A DNA stretch of 64,000 nucleotides from Mycobacterium ahvazicum. Its GTDB lineage: Bacteria > Actinomycetota > Actinomycetes > Mycobacteriales > Mycobacteriaceae. Position numbers and translations under genes: made by a program. Under the pieces are notes generated by a model that was given only the letters and a program-made list of their open reading frames with translations, was not told where the DNA came from and made no database searches. Below, piece by piece: positions 41,067 through 49,538 of this stretch (the first letter of the stretch is position 1; the number at the start of each line of letters is the position of its first letter). The DNA is taken from contig NZ_FXEG02000003.1 of the NCBI RefSeq assembly GCF_900176255.2, forward strand, positions 1,488,001 through 1,552,000, read 5' to 3'.

Positions 41067-41888
41067 GTGAGTCACGACGCCGATGCGGCCGACGCCGAGG
41101 GGTCGGTGATCCCACGTCGGGACGGCCCGATTCTGCGGCTCACTCTCGATCGCCCACAGCGGCGTAATTCTTTGACCCACTTGATGATCGAGACGTTGGT
41201 CCGCGTACTGACCGATGCCGCCGCCGACGACTCGTTGCGCGCGATCCACCTGCGCGGCGCCGGCGAAGACTTCTGCTCGGGCGCCGACTGGGTCGCTACC
41301 AACAACGGCAGTCGACAGCGGCCGCGCACCGGGGACCTGGTGCGCCGGATTCCACACGCCGCGCACCGGCTGATCGAGCTGGTGCAAACCATCCACCTCC
41401 CGGTGGTCTGCACGGTTCGGGGCTGGGCAGTGGGCATGGGTTGCAATCTCGCCCTCGCCGCCGACTTCGCCGTGGCGGCCGACGATGCCGTGTTCTGGGA
41501 ACCGTTCATCGAACGGGGTTTCAGCCCGGATTCCGGTGCGAGCTGGCTGCTGCCCCGACTCGTCGGGATGGCGCGGGCCCGGCGCATGCTGCTGCTCAGC
41601 GAGAAGGTGGGCGGAGCCGACGCGGCCGACTGGGGCTTGATTCACCAGGCCGCCCACCCGGCCGAACTCGACGACACCGTCGAGCAGCTGCTGGCGCGCC
41701 TCGCCGACGGGCCGACCGTCGCGCTCGGACTGGCCAAGCAAGCCCTGAACTACGGCCAGCACGCGTCGTTGGGCGAGTCCCTGACACAAGAGCTGTTCAA
41801 CCTCGAATTGTCCTGTCGGACCAATGATTTCAAAGAGGGCCTGGAAGCCTATCGGCAACGACGCGTGCCGAAATTCGATGGACGCTGA
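41067..41888 (+). CDS. Enoyl-CoA hydratase/isomerase (crotonase family) 1 of 3 in tandem
   Basis: A 273-residue crotonase from a GTG at 41067. It has LDRPQRRNSL, the oxyanion loop GEDFCSGADW, VRGWAVGMGCNLALAADFAV and WEPFIERGFSPDSGASWLLPRLVG, which holds both the Glu and Asp positions seen in this family. It may act as hydratase or isomerase. It starts a six-gene rightward operon of three crotonases and three acyl-CoA ligases. Confidence 0.9.
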   Translation: MSHDADAADAEGSVIPRRDGPILRLTLDRPQRRNSLTHLMIETLVRVLTDAAADDSLRAIHLRGAGEDFCSGADWVATNNGSRQRPRTGDLVRRIPHAAHRLIELVQTIHLPVVCTVRGWAVGMGCNLALAADFAVAADDAVFWEPFIERGFSPDSGASWLLPRLVGMARARRMLLLSEKVGGADAADWGLIHQAAHPAELDDTVEQLLARLADGPTVALGLAKQALNYGQHASLGESLTQELFNLELSCRTNDFKEGLEAYRQRRVPKFDGR

Positions 41889-41899
41889 AGGGAACAAGG

Positions 41900-42712
41900 A
41901 TGCCTGCTGACTCGTTCGACACCATCAAATACGAGGTCGACGGGCACACCGCCACGATCACACTGAACCGGCCGGAGGCGCTCAACGCGCTGAGCCCGCA
42001 CATGGTCTCCGAGTTGCGCGCCGCCTACCACGAGGTCGAAAACGATGACAGCGTCTGGCTGACCATCGTGACGGGTACCGGACGCGCGTTCTGCAGCGGG
42101 GCCGATGTCAGGGAGATTCCCAAAGACGGCAAGGTGATTTACGAGCGGCCGTATCTGTCGACCTACGACCAGTGGGAGGCCCCGCAGGAAGGCACTCCCC
42201 CGTTCCGCACGATGGCCAAGCCGATGATCACCGCGGTGAACGGAATCTGTTGTGGCGCAGGCATGGACTGGGTCACCACGACAGACATCGTCATCGCATC
42301 CGAACAGGCGACGTTTTTCGATCCGCACGTCAGCATCGGGCTGGTGGCCGGCCGTGAATTGGTGCGGATCTCCCGGGTGCTGCCCCGCTCGATCGCCTTG
42401 CGAATGGCCTTGATGGGTAAGCACGAACGGATGAGCGCCGGGCGCGCGTACGAGCTCGGATTGATCAGTGAGGTCGTCGAGCACGACCAGCTGCTGGGCC
42501 GTGCCCGCGAGATAGCCGACATCGTCAACTCCAACGCGCCACTGGCGGTTCGGGGCACCCGGTTGGCGATTCTGAAGGGCTTGAACGTGCCGTTGCACGA
42601 GGCCGAGATCATGGCCGAAACCTTCCGGGAACGGGTGCTGCGCACTGAGGACGCCGCCGAAGGCCCTAAAGCCTTTGTAGAGAAGCGCAAACCAAACTGG
42701 CAGTGCCGTTGA
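41900..42712 (+). CDS. Enoyl-CoA hydratase/isomerase (crotonase family) 2 of 3 in tandem
   Basis: A 270-residue crotonase. It has LNRPEALNALS, the loop GRAFCSGADVREI, AVNGICCGAGMDWVTTTD and FFDPHVSIGLVAGRELVR. It is closely similar to the next gene (both contain FFD-HVSxGLV and a late RxxxxxLxxSEV pattern), which suggests duplication. The ATG at 41900 follows AGGGAAC, 11 bases after the previous stop. Substrate unknown. Confidence 0.9.
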   Translation: MPADSFDTIKYEVDGHTATITLNRPEALNALSPHMVSELRAAYHEVENDDSVWLTIVTGTGRAFCSGADVREIPKDGKVIYERPYLSTYDQWEAPQEGTPPFRTMAKPMITAVNGICCGAGMDWVTTTDIVIASEQATFFDPHVSIGLVAGRELVRISRVLPRSIALRMALMGKHERMSAGRAYELGLISEVVEHDQLLGRAREIADIVNSNAPLAVRGTRLAILKGLNVPLHEAEIMAETFRERVLRTEDAAEGPKAFVEKRKPNWQCR

Positions 42713-43506
42713 GTACCCCGCGTTTCGAAACCATTCTGCTCGACGTCGGCGCGGACGACCACGTCGCGACCATCACGCTGAATCGTCCCGATCAGCTCAA
42801 TGCGTTCAACCGCACGATGTGTGAGGAGATGGCCGAAGCGTGGCGCACCGTCAGACTCGACGAGTCGGTGCACGCGGTGGTGCTGCGAGCCGCCGGCAGC
42901 CGGGCCTTCAGCGCGGGCCTGGACATCAAGACGCCGTACGGGCAACCCGAAAACGTATGGAATCACCAGGATCCCGGCGAACTGCTCAGCCCCAAGTGGC
43001 AGAAGTTGTGGAAGCCGGTGGTGTGCGCCGTTCAGGGCATGTGCACCGCTGGTGCGTTCTACTTCATCAACGAGTCCGATGTGGTCATCTGCGCAGATGA
43101 CGCAACGTTCTTCGACTCACACGTCTCGGTGGGCCTGGTCTGCGCACTGGAGCCGATCGGCCTGATGCGCCGCATCGGTCTGGGCGAAACGTTGCGCATC
43201 GCATTGATGGGCAACGACGAACGGGTCAGCGCCGACACGGCGTTGCGGATCGGCTTGGTGTCCGAGGTCGTCGCGACCGACCAGCTCTGGAGCCGAGCCC
43301 ACGAGATCGCCGCGGTGATTGCGGCCAAGCCGCCGTCGGCCACGCAGGGCACCGTCAAGGCGATCTGGGAATCGCTGGACAGGCCGTACCGCGCCGCCAT
43401 GGAGCAGGGGTTGATCTACACCCGGCTGGGCAACCCCCTGGGCACCGCCGAACTGGCGGCGCAGCAGGGCGCCGATGCCAAGGCTGCGAATCCAAAGATC
43501 CGCTGA
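42703..43506 (+). CDS. Enoyl-CoA hydratase/isomerase (crotonase family) 3 of 3 in tandem
   Basis: A 267-residue crotonase. It has LNRPDQLNAFN, the loop SRAFSAGLDIKT, AVQGMCTAGAFYFINESDVVI and FFDSHVSVGLVCALEP. The N-terminus is either the GTG at 42703 or a TTG at 42709 whose TTGA overlaps the previous stop; the second would be the tighter coupling. Closely related to the preceding crotonase. Its stop overlaps the ligase start by one base (TGATG). Confidence 0.9.
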   Translation: MPLSTPRFETILLDVGADDHVATITLNRPDQLNAFNRTMCEEMAEAWRTVRLDESVHAVVLRAAGSRAFSAGLDIKTPYGQPENVWNHQDPGELLSPKWQKLWKPVVCAVQGMCTAGAFYFINESDVVICADDATFFDSHVSVGLVCALEPIGLMRRIGLGETLRIALMGNDERVSADTALRIGLVSEVVATDQLWSRAHEIAAVIAAKPPSATQGTVKAIWESLDRPYRAAMEQGLIYTRLGNPLGTAELAAQQGADAKAANPKIR

Positions 43507-44981
43507 TGAGCCGTCATCCGCTGAGTCGACGCATCGCCGACGTACTGGAGCTGCGGCCGAGCGCACCCGCGATCGAGTACGACGGCCGATGGCTGTCGTG
43601 GGGAAGGATCGCCGACGCGGCCCGGCACATGGCGTCGGTGACCGCCGAACACCGCCACGACCCCGCGATCGGGATGCTGCTGCGCAACCGGCCGGGCCAA
43701 GTGGCGGCGTTCCTCGGCGTGCTGCTGGGTGGCGGGACAGTGGTCACCATCAATCCATCGCGGGGCGACGAGCGCACCCGAGCCGACATCGCCGCACTCC
43801 GACTGCCCCTGGTGGTCGGCGAGCCCGAAGATCTGGCTACCTTGGTCACGCCCGGCACGCCGACCATGCCGATCTCCGGATGCCTCGCCGAGCCCGGCGA
43901 GCCGGTACGCGAGTGGCCCACGGCCGCAACGCAAATCGCGGTGCGGATGCTGACCAGCGGAACGACGGGTCCGCCCAAGCGAATCGACCTCGGCTACGAC
44001 ATGCTGGCGCGCAGCGTGATGGGTCCGGACCCCGATCAGACGCCGGCGCCGCAGGAACTGCGCCGCGGTGTCGCGATCATGAACTCACCGCTGGTGCACA
44101 TGGGCGGCGTCTTCCGGGTCCTGCAATGTGTCACCGAAGCAAGATCCTTTGTGCTGCTGGAACGCTTCGAGCTCAACGCCTGGGCACAGGCGGTGCGCAC
44201 GCACCGGCCCCGCGCTGTCTCGCTGGTGCCGGCCGCGTTGCGGACGGTGTTGCATTCCGAGCTGTCGCGTGCCGATCTGGACAGTATTCGAGCGGTCACC
44301 TGCGGCACCGCCCCGCTGTCGGCCGACGACGCCGACGCCTTCACCCAGAAATATGGCATACCTGTCTTAACATCTTATGCTGCAACAGAATTCGGTGGCG
44401 GGGTGGCCGGCTGGACCCTGGCCGACTACCGGCAGCATTGGGCCACCAAACGCGGTAGCGTCGGGCGGGCCAACCCGGGCGCCCAGCTGCGGGTGGTCGA
44501 CGACGCCGGCACGCCACTGGGAGCCGACCAGGTCGGGCTGCTCGAGGTCAAACCGGGACAACTGGGGCGTTCGGTGCCCTGGATGCGGACCACGGATTTG
44601 GCGCGCATCGACGCCGACGGCTTCCTCTGGATCGTCGGGCGCGCCGATCAGGCGATCATCCGCGGCGGCTTCAAGGTGATGCCCGACGACGTGCGCGTCG
44701 CATTGGAGGGCCATCCGGCGGTAGCGGGCGCGGCCGTGATCGGCCGGCCCGACGCCCGTCTGGGCGAGACACCGGTCGCGATGGTGCAACTGCGCGACTC
44801 CGGCGGCACCGATACCGATGCGTTGGTGCAGTATCTGCGAACGCGGTTGGCCCGCTACGAGATTCCTACCGCGATCGCGATCGTCGGTGAGATTCCGCGT
44901 ACCCCGTCGGGTAAAGCCGACCTGAGTGAGATCCGCCGGTTCTTCGACGAATCCGCGGCGCAGCGCGATCATGCCCGGTGA
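43506..44981 (+). CDS. Acyl-CoA synthetase / acyl-adenylate ligase 1 of 3 in tandem
   Basis: A 491-residue ANL ligase. The P-loop TSGTTGPPK is at 150-158, the A5 motif is SYAATEFGGG, the adenylate Asp is in MRTTDLARI and the catalytic Lys470 is in TPSGKADLS. The protein is on the short side and its N-terminal domain is divergent. A stretch of about 45 bases near 44350-44395, covering the A5 motif, is clearly AT-rich compared with the rest of the gene. The next ligase begins within its last codons. Confidence 0.9.
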   Translation: MSRHPLSRRIADVLELRPSAPAIEYDGRWLSWGRIADAARHMASVTAEHRHDPAIGMLLRNRPGQVAAFLGVLLGGGTVVTINPSRGDERTRADIAALRLPLVVGEPEDLATLVTPGTPTMPISGCLAEPGEPVREWPTAATQIAVRMLTSGTTGPPKRIDLGYDMLARSVMGPDPDQTPAPQELRRGVAIMNSPLVHMGGVFRVLQCVTEARSFVLLERFELNAWAQAVRTHRPRAVSLVPAALRTVLHSELSRADLDSIRAVTCGTAPLSADDADAFTQKYGIPVLTSYAATEFGGGVAGWTLADYRQHWATKRGSVGRANPGAQLRVVDDAGTPLGADQVGLLEVKPGQLGRSVPWMRTTDLARIDADGFLWIVGRADQAIIRGGFKVMPDDVRVALEGHPAVAGAAVIGRPDARLGETPVAMVQLRDSGGTDTDALVQYLRTRLARYEIPTAIAIVGEIPRTPSGKADLSEIRRFFDESAAQRDHAR

Positions 44982-46536
44982 TTCGACGGTCGCCGACGTC
45001 CTACGGCAGCAAGCCGGCTCGCGGGACAACCACCCGCTGCTGGTGTGCGACGCAGAGCGGATCAGTTACGCCGAAGCCGACATCGCATCGGCGGAGCTCG
45101 CCCGCGGACTGATCGCCCTCGGCGCGGGCAAGGGGACCCATGTGGGCGTGCTCTACCCCAACGGCACCGAGTTCGTGGTTGCGATGCTGGCCGCCGCCCG
45201 GATCGGCGCTGTGGTGGTCCCGTTCTCGACGTTTGTCACCGCCCGCGAAATGGGCGAGCAACTGGTCGACAGCGATGTCGAAATACTGCTGACCGCGGCG
45301 TCTTTTCGCTCCCACGACTATGCGCGGCGGTTGGCCGAGGTCCTCCCGAACGTCGATCTCGACTCCCGGTTGTTTTCACCCGCCGCCCCGCAACTGCGCC
45401 ACGTTGCAATCACTCACGAGACGGTATGCCGACGAGCCGGCACCGTCGACCCCGAGCTGCTGCGGGCGATGGAAGCCGACGTCTACGGCTGCGATCCGCT
45501 ATCGATCGTCTACACGTCGGGATCGACCAGCGCCCCCAAGGGCGTGGTGCACACCCATGCCGCGCTGCTGGGACATCAACGCAACCTCAACAAGATTCGC
45601 GGATTGACGCCCGCCGACAAACTGTTCTGCAATTCGCCGTTCTTCTGGATTGGCGGGTTCGCGTTCGGTCTGCTGGCCAGCCTGGTGGCCGGTTCGACCT
45701 TGGTGTGCTCCAACGCCACCGACGCGGGGGCGATGCTGGATTTGCTGGAAGCCGAAAAGCCGACGGCGACCAACGGATTCGCGGCCGGCATCGCACACCT
45801 GGCCGACCACCCGAGTTACCCCGGACGTGATCTGTCGTCCATGCGGCGCGGCAACCTCTACCCGATCATGGCCCCCGACACCAGGCCGGCCGATCCGGAG
45901 CTGCGGCACAACATGCTGGGCATGACCGAGGCCGGTAGCGTCGTGCTGATCGCCGAGGACGAATCCGATCAGCCCGAAGCGCGGCGCGGATCGTTCGGCA
46001 AGCCCGCACCCGGATTCGAGACGATGCTGATCAACCCCGATACGGCCGAACGCGTCGCCGTGGGAGAGGTGGGCGAACTCTGCATCCGCGGGCCGTATGT
46101 GATGCAGGGCTACTACAAGCGGGCGCGCGAAGAGTGCTTCGACGCCGACGGCTGGTTGCACACCGGCGATTTGGTGCGCACGGATAGCGACGGCTTCGTC
46201 TACTTTGCCGGCCGGCGCAGCGCGATGATCAAGACGGCCGGCGCCAACGTCTCGGCGGCCGAGGTGGAAAAGGCCATCGCCAAGGTCACCGACGGAGCTG
46301 CGGCGTACGTCATCGGCCTACCCGACCCACGACGCGGGCAACTCGTCGCCGCGGTGGTGGTCCGGCCGGACGGCGCCACTGCGCTGGACACCGTGACGTT
46401 GAGCGAACGACTCAAATCCGTACTGTCCGCGTACAAGATCCCCAAACGGTTCATCAGCTTGGCACGCGCCGACGTCCCGCTGATGTCCAGCGGCAAGGTC
46501 GACATCCAGCGCCTGAAGCAGCTCTTCGATGCCTAA
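44971..46536 (+). CDS. Acyl-CoA synthetase / acyl-adenylate ligase 2 of 3 in tandem
   Basis: A 521-residue ANL ligase. The P-loop YTSGSTSAPKG (from Tyr181, Lys190) has Ser in place of the usual second Gly. The A5 motif is LGMTEAGS, the adenylate Asp is in LHTGDLVRTD and the catalytic Lys509 is in SSGKVDIQR. NSPFFWIGGF is shared with the third ligase, so these two are sister paralogs. The ATG at 44971 overlaps the first ligase by 11 bases. Confidence 0.9.
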   Translation: MPGDSTVADVLRQQAGSRDNHPLLVCDAERISYAEADIASAELARGLIALGAGKGTHVGVLYPNGTEFVVAMLAAARIGAVVVPFSTFVTAREMGEQLVDSDVEILLTAASFRSHDYARRLAEVLPNVDLDSRLFSPAAPQLRHVAITHETVCRRAGTVDPELLRAMEADVYGCDPLSIVYTSGSTSAPKGVVHTHAALLGHQRNLNKIRGLTPADKLFCNSPFFWIGGFAFGLLASLVAGSTLVCSNATDAGAMLDLLEAEKPTATNGFAAGIAHLADHPSYPGRDLSSMRRGNLYPIMAPDTRPADPELRHNMLGMTEAGSVVLIAEDESDQPEARRGSFGKPAPGFETMLINPDTAERVAVGEVGELCIRGPYVMQGYYKRAREECFDADGWLHTGDLVRTDSDGFVYFAGRRSAMIKTAGANVSAAEVEKAIAKVTDGAAAYVIGLPDPRRGQLVAAVVVRPDGATALDTVTLSERLKSVLSAYKIPKRFISLARADVPLMSSGKVDIQRLKQLFDA

Positions 46537-48061
46537 CACCATCGACGCGCTGGTCCGGCTCCGAGCCGGCCGCGACGGGGATTCGCCGATGGTGATCGAT
46601 CCCACGTCTCGGCTTAGCTACCGCGAACTCGATTCGACTACAAGCGATTTGGCGGCGGCATTCATCGAAGCCGGCGTCGGCAAGGGTACCCGGGTCGGAT
46701 TGATCATGCCCAACAGCGTCCGTTGGGTGCGGATCTCCATGGCGCTGGCCCGCATTGGCGCCGTGCTGGTTCCGTTGAGCACCCTGCTGCGGGCCCGCGA
46801 ACTCGTAGCGCAGCTGCGCATCGCGGCCGTGCAGTTCCTGGTGAGCGTCGACCAATTCCGGGGCCATCGCTATCTCGACGACCTCAAGGCGGTACCGCAG
46901 GCCGAACTGCCTGCGCTACGCCACGTTTGGTCGACCGGGCAGCTTGACAAGGCTGATGCGAGTGATCGCGCCCGCCATATCGTCGACGCCATGACCGCAA
47001 CGGTGACCGCCGCCGACCCGCTGGTCATCATGTTCACCTCCGGCAGCAGCGGAACACCCAAAGGAGTCATGCACTCCCATGGCAGCGCGTTGGGCGCCGT
47101 GCGGTCGGGACTTGCGGCGCGGTGCATCACCTCCGAAACCCGTCTCTATCTGCCGATGCCGTTCTTCTGGGTGGGGGGTTTCGGCAGCGGAATACTGTCC
47201 GCCCTGCTGGCCGGCGCCACCCTGGTGACCGAAGAACTCCCCCGGCCCGAAACCACGCTGCGATTGCTGGAACGCGAGCGCGTCAACCTGTTTCGCGGCT
47301 GGCCGGATCAAGCCGAGGTACTGGCCCGGCACGCGAGCGCAGCCGGCGTAGACCTGTCGGCACTGCGACCGGGCAGCCTGGAAGCCCTGCTGCCGCCCGA
47401 GCAGCGAGCCGCGCCCGGAGCTCGAGCCACGCTGTTCGGCATGACCGAGGCTTTCGGGCCGTACTGCGGCTACCCCGCCGACACGGATATGCCGACGACG
47501 GCGTGGGGCAGCTGCGGAAAACCGTTCGACGGCATGGAGGTCCGCATCGTCGACATCGACAGCGGCCAGCCCCTCGCGGTGGGTACCACCGGGATGATCC
47601 AGCTCCGTGGACCGCACACGATGCGGGGGATCTGTGGTCGCGGTCGCGAAGAGCTGTTCACCGTCGACGGCTTCTACCCGACCGGCGACCTCGGCCATCT
47701 GGACGAGGACGGATTCCTGTTCTACCACGGGCGATCCGACGACATGTTCAAAGTCAGCGGCGCGACGGTCTACCCGAGTGAGGTCGAACGAGCGTTGCGC
47801 ACGATCGAGGGCGTCGATAATGCCTTCGTCACGAATGTGCCTGGCACCACGGGGGAACGGGTAGGCGCGGCGGTGGTGCGCGGTGATCGTGGGCTGACAG
47901 CCGCGCGGCTGCGCAGTGCGGCGAAGGCCGCGATGAGTTCGTTCAAGGTGCCGACGGTGTGGCTCCTGCTGGACTCCGATGACGACGTTCCGCGGGGCGG
48001 CACCGGCAAGGTCGACATCCGCCGGCTGCGCGAAATGCTGGCCGATGCGGACCGGCGCTAG
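46529..48061 (+). CDS. Acyl-CoA synthetase / acyl-adenylate ligase 3 of 3 in tandem
   Basis: A 510-residue ANL ligase. The P-loop TSGSSGTPK is at 170-178, then GVMHSH. The A5 motif is LFGMTEAFG, the adenylate Asp is in YPTGDLGHLD and the catalytic Lys494 is in GTGKVDIRR. MPFFWVGGFGSG matches the second ligase. It overlaps the second ligase by eight bases and ends the rightward operon. Its TAG overlaps the stop of the secreted protein on the other strand. Confidence 0.9.
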   Translation: MPNTIDALVRLRAGRDGDSPMVIDPTSRLSYRELDSTTSDLAAAFIEAGVGKGTRVGLIMPNSVRWVRISMALARIGAVLVPLSTLLRARELVAQLRIAAVQFLVSVDQFRGHRYLDDLKAVPQAELPALRHVWSTGQLDKADASDRARHIVDAMTATVTAADPLVIMFTSGSSGTPKGVMHSHGSALGAVRSGLAARCITSETRLYLPMPFFWVGGFGSGILSALLAGATLVTEELPRPETTLRLLERERVNLFRGWPDQAEVLARHASAAGVDLSALRPGSLEALLPPEQRAAPGARATLFGMTEAFGPYCGYPADTDMPTTAWGSCGKPFDGMEVRIVDIDSGQPLAVGTTGMIQLRGPHTMRGICGRGREELFTVDGFYPTGDLGHLDEDGFLFYHGRSDDMFKVSGATVYPSEVERALRTIEGVDNAFVTNVPGTTGERVGAAVVRGDRGLTAARLRSAAKAAMSSFKVPTVWLLLDSDDDVPRGGTGKVDIRRLREMLADADRR

Positions 48062-48420
48062 GGCACCCGGGTCCAGGGTTGACAGTTCAGCGACTCGAAG
48101 GCCTTCACCGAAGTATTGATATTCGCGAACATCGGACCGATCGAGGTGTTCGTCTGCAGTACATGATCCTTGTTCGCATCGGGGGTGCTGTAGGTGAACC
48201 ACGAGCACATCGAATCCTGGGTCGGCACATTGTTGATCCACACTCCGAATGCCGAGCCCGATCCGCCGGTGTGGTAGAGACCGGGTGCGATGTCAACCCC
48301 GACGACAAAGACGCCATTACCGGGGATCGGGTCGAGCAAATCCGCATGCGCCGGTGCCGCGAACGCGATCGCCGTCGCGGTTGCAACGAAGAGGGCCGAT
48401 ACCCGAAGTGTTGGAGTCAT
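48058..48420 (-). CDS. Small secreted protein
   Basis: A 120-residue exported protein. A signal peptide (LRVSALFVATATAIAFAAPAHA) is followed by a mature domain of about 93 residues with GVDIAPGLYHTGG and two cysteines (DSMCSWF and SLNCQPW), probably disulfide-bonded. The GxDIAPGxYxT segment is common in small actinobacterial cell-envelope or secreted proteins of unknown function. It overlaps the converging ligase stop by four bases (CTAG). Confidence 0.8.
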   Translation of the reverse strand: MTPTLRVSALFVATATAIAFAAPAHADLLDPIPGNGVFVVGVDIAPGLYHTGGSGSAFGVWINNVPTQDSMCSWFTYSTPDANKDHVLQTNTSIGPMFANINTSVKAFESLNCQPWTRVP

Positions 48421-48497
48421 GTTGTTCTCTCCATTCGTTGCCCACCCTGATGGCAGCGTATGCCCCGCCCCGCCCCAGCAACAAGCGATGGCGACGG

Positions 48498-48806
48498 CTA
48501 CCGGCGAACCCCCGATACCGCCGAGCGTGGCAATCGGCCGGCGCGAGAGTGTCCGCTCAGGACATCACCGTGGACCAGTACGTCGAAAGCCAGATTCAGC
48601 CGCATGGGCCTGCTCACCGACTGACGCCAGGTGAGTCGGGTACCACCATCCGCCGGCTCGCTCGTAAGCCCTTGCAGCGCAACGGTTTCGTCTTTGTAAG
48701 TCGCCGTACCGGCGAGCCCGTCGCGCAGCTGCGTGAACGCGTACTGCACCGCCAGTGTTCCGATCGGAGTCTTGATCGTCACGTCCCAGTCGCCGTCGAT
48801 GCTCAA
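48498..48806 (-). CDS. Conserved hypothetical protein, beta-rich
   Basis: About 102 residues from a TTG at 48806 that has GGAGG five bases upstream. The N-terminus DGDWDVTIKTPIGTLAVQYAF and later TWRQSVSRPMRLNLAFDVLV give alternating beta-strands, as in small lipocalin-like or ligand-binding barrels. No catalytic motif. It starts directly after the DJ-1-fold gene's stop, so the two are one transcript. Confidence 0.6.
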   Translation of the reverse strand: MSIDGDWDVTIKTPIGTLAVQYAFTQLRDGLAGTATYKDETVALQGLTSEPADGGTRLTWRQSVSRPMRLNLAFDVLVHGDVLSGHSRAGRLPRSAVSGVRR

Positions 48807-49463
48807 CTAAACCTCCACAGGCTCTCGGCCCACGGGCCGCCATACGGTGCCGCGCCGTTCGTATTCGAAGAGTTCCTCGACGGCGTGCGCGATTCGAGGA
48901 CCGTAGAGGCGATCGAGCAGATGCAGGGCCAGGTCGAGTCCCGACGTCACCCCGCCCGCTGTCACGAGATCTCCGTCGTCAACGACTCGGGCCGCCACCG
49001 GGTGCACACCTGCGGCCTCGAGCAGATCCAGACCCAGATGATGCGTCACGGCGTGGCGTCCTTCGATCAGACCCGACATCGCCATCACCACCGAACCACC
49101 ACACACCGCCGCCATGGTCACGTCGGGATTGGCAAATGCCTTGTGCAGCAGTGGAGTCAGCTCCGTCTGCGCAGCCCGTGCCAACAACACCGGAATGGTG
49201 TCGACGCCGTCATCGGGGTCACCAGCGATCGGCCCGCTGGCACCGGGGACGATCACGCACCCGGGTTCGGACGGATCGAGCACGGCGGTGGCGGCCAGCG
49301 TCAAACCGCGGGTCCCGCTGGTCACGCGGCGAGGGCCTTCCGCCGCTACCAATGTCACCCAAAGCTCGCCCGCGACCATATCCGAGCCGGCGGCCAGAAC
49401 CTCGAACGGAGCGATGACGTCCAACGGGTCGAAGCCGTCGTACAACACGATTTGCGCATGCAC
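48807..49463 (-). CDS. DJ-1/PfpI-family protein
   Basis: A 218-residue class I glutamine-amidotransferase-like protein of the DJ-1/PfpI type. The nucleophile elbow AAVCGGS places Cys121. The acid side is in PLDVIAPFE, with SGLDLALHLL late, as in isonitrile-hydratase-like or regulatory members. It is divergent from the GlxA-type regulator, which carries the same fold plus a DNA-binding domain, and likely belongs to the regulator's target set. Confidence 0.88.
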   Translation of the reverse strand: MHAQIVLYDGFDPLDVIAPFEVLAAGSDMVAGELWVTLVAAEGPRRVTSGTRGLTLAATAVLDPSEPGCVIVPGASGPIAGDPDDGVDTIPVLLARAAQTELTPLLHKAFANPDVTMAAVCGGSVVMAMSGLIEGRHAVTHHLGLDLLEAAGVHPVAARVVDDGDLVTAGGVTSGLDLALHLLDRLYGPRIAHAVEELFEYERRGTVWRPVGREPVEV

Positions 49464-49538
49464 CCGGCTATGTTCGCCGGTCGCGGCAACTCAGACCAGT
49501 GGCTGGATTGCCACATTGCGCCGGTATATTGCCAAGCC

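Noticed and set aside
48249..49538. A long upstream extension of the AraC-type regulator
   Set aside because: The frame is open for 430 codons before the ATG at 49539 but runs antisense to three small genes, and the DJ-1 domain begins only at the chosen ATG.
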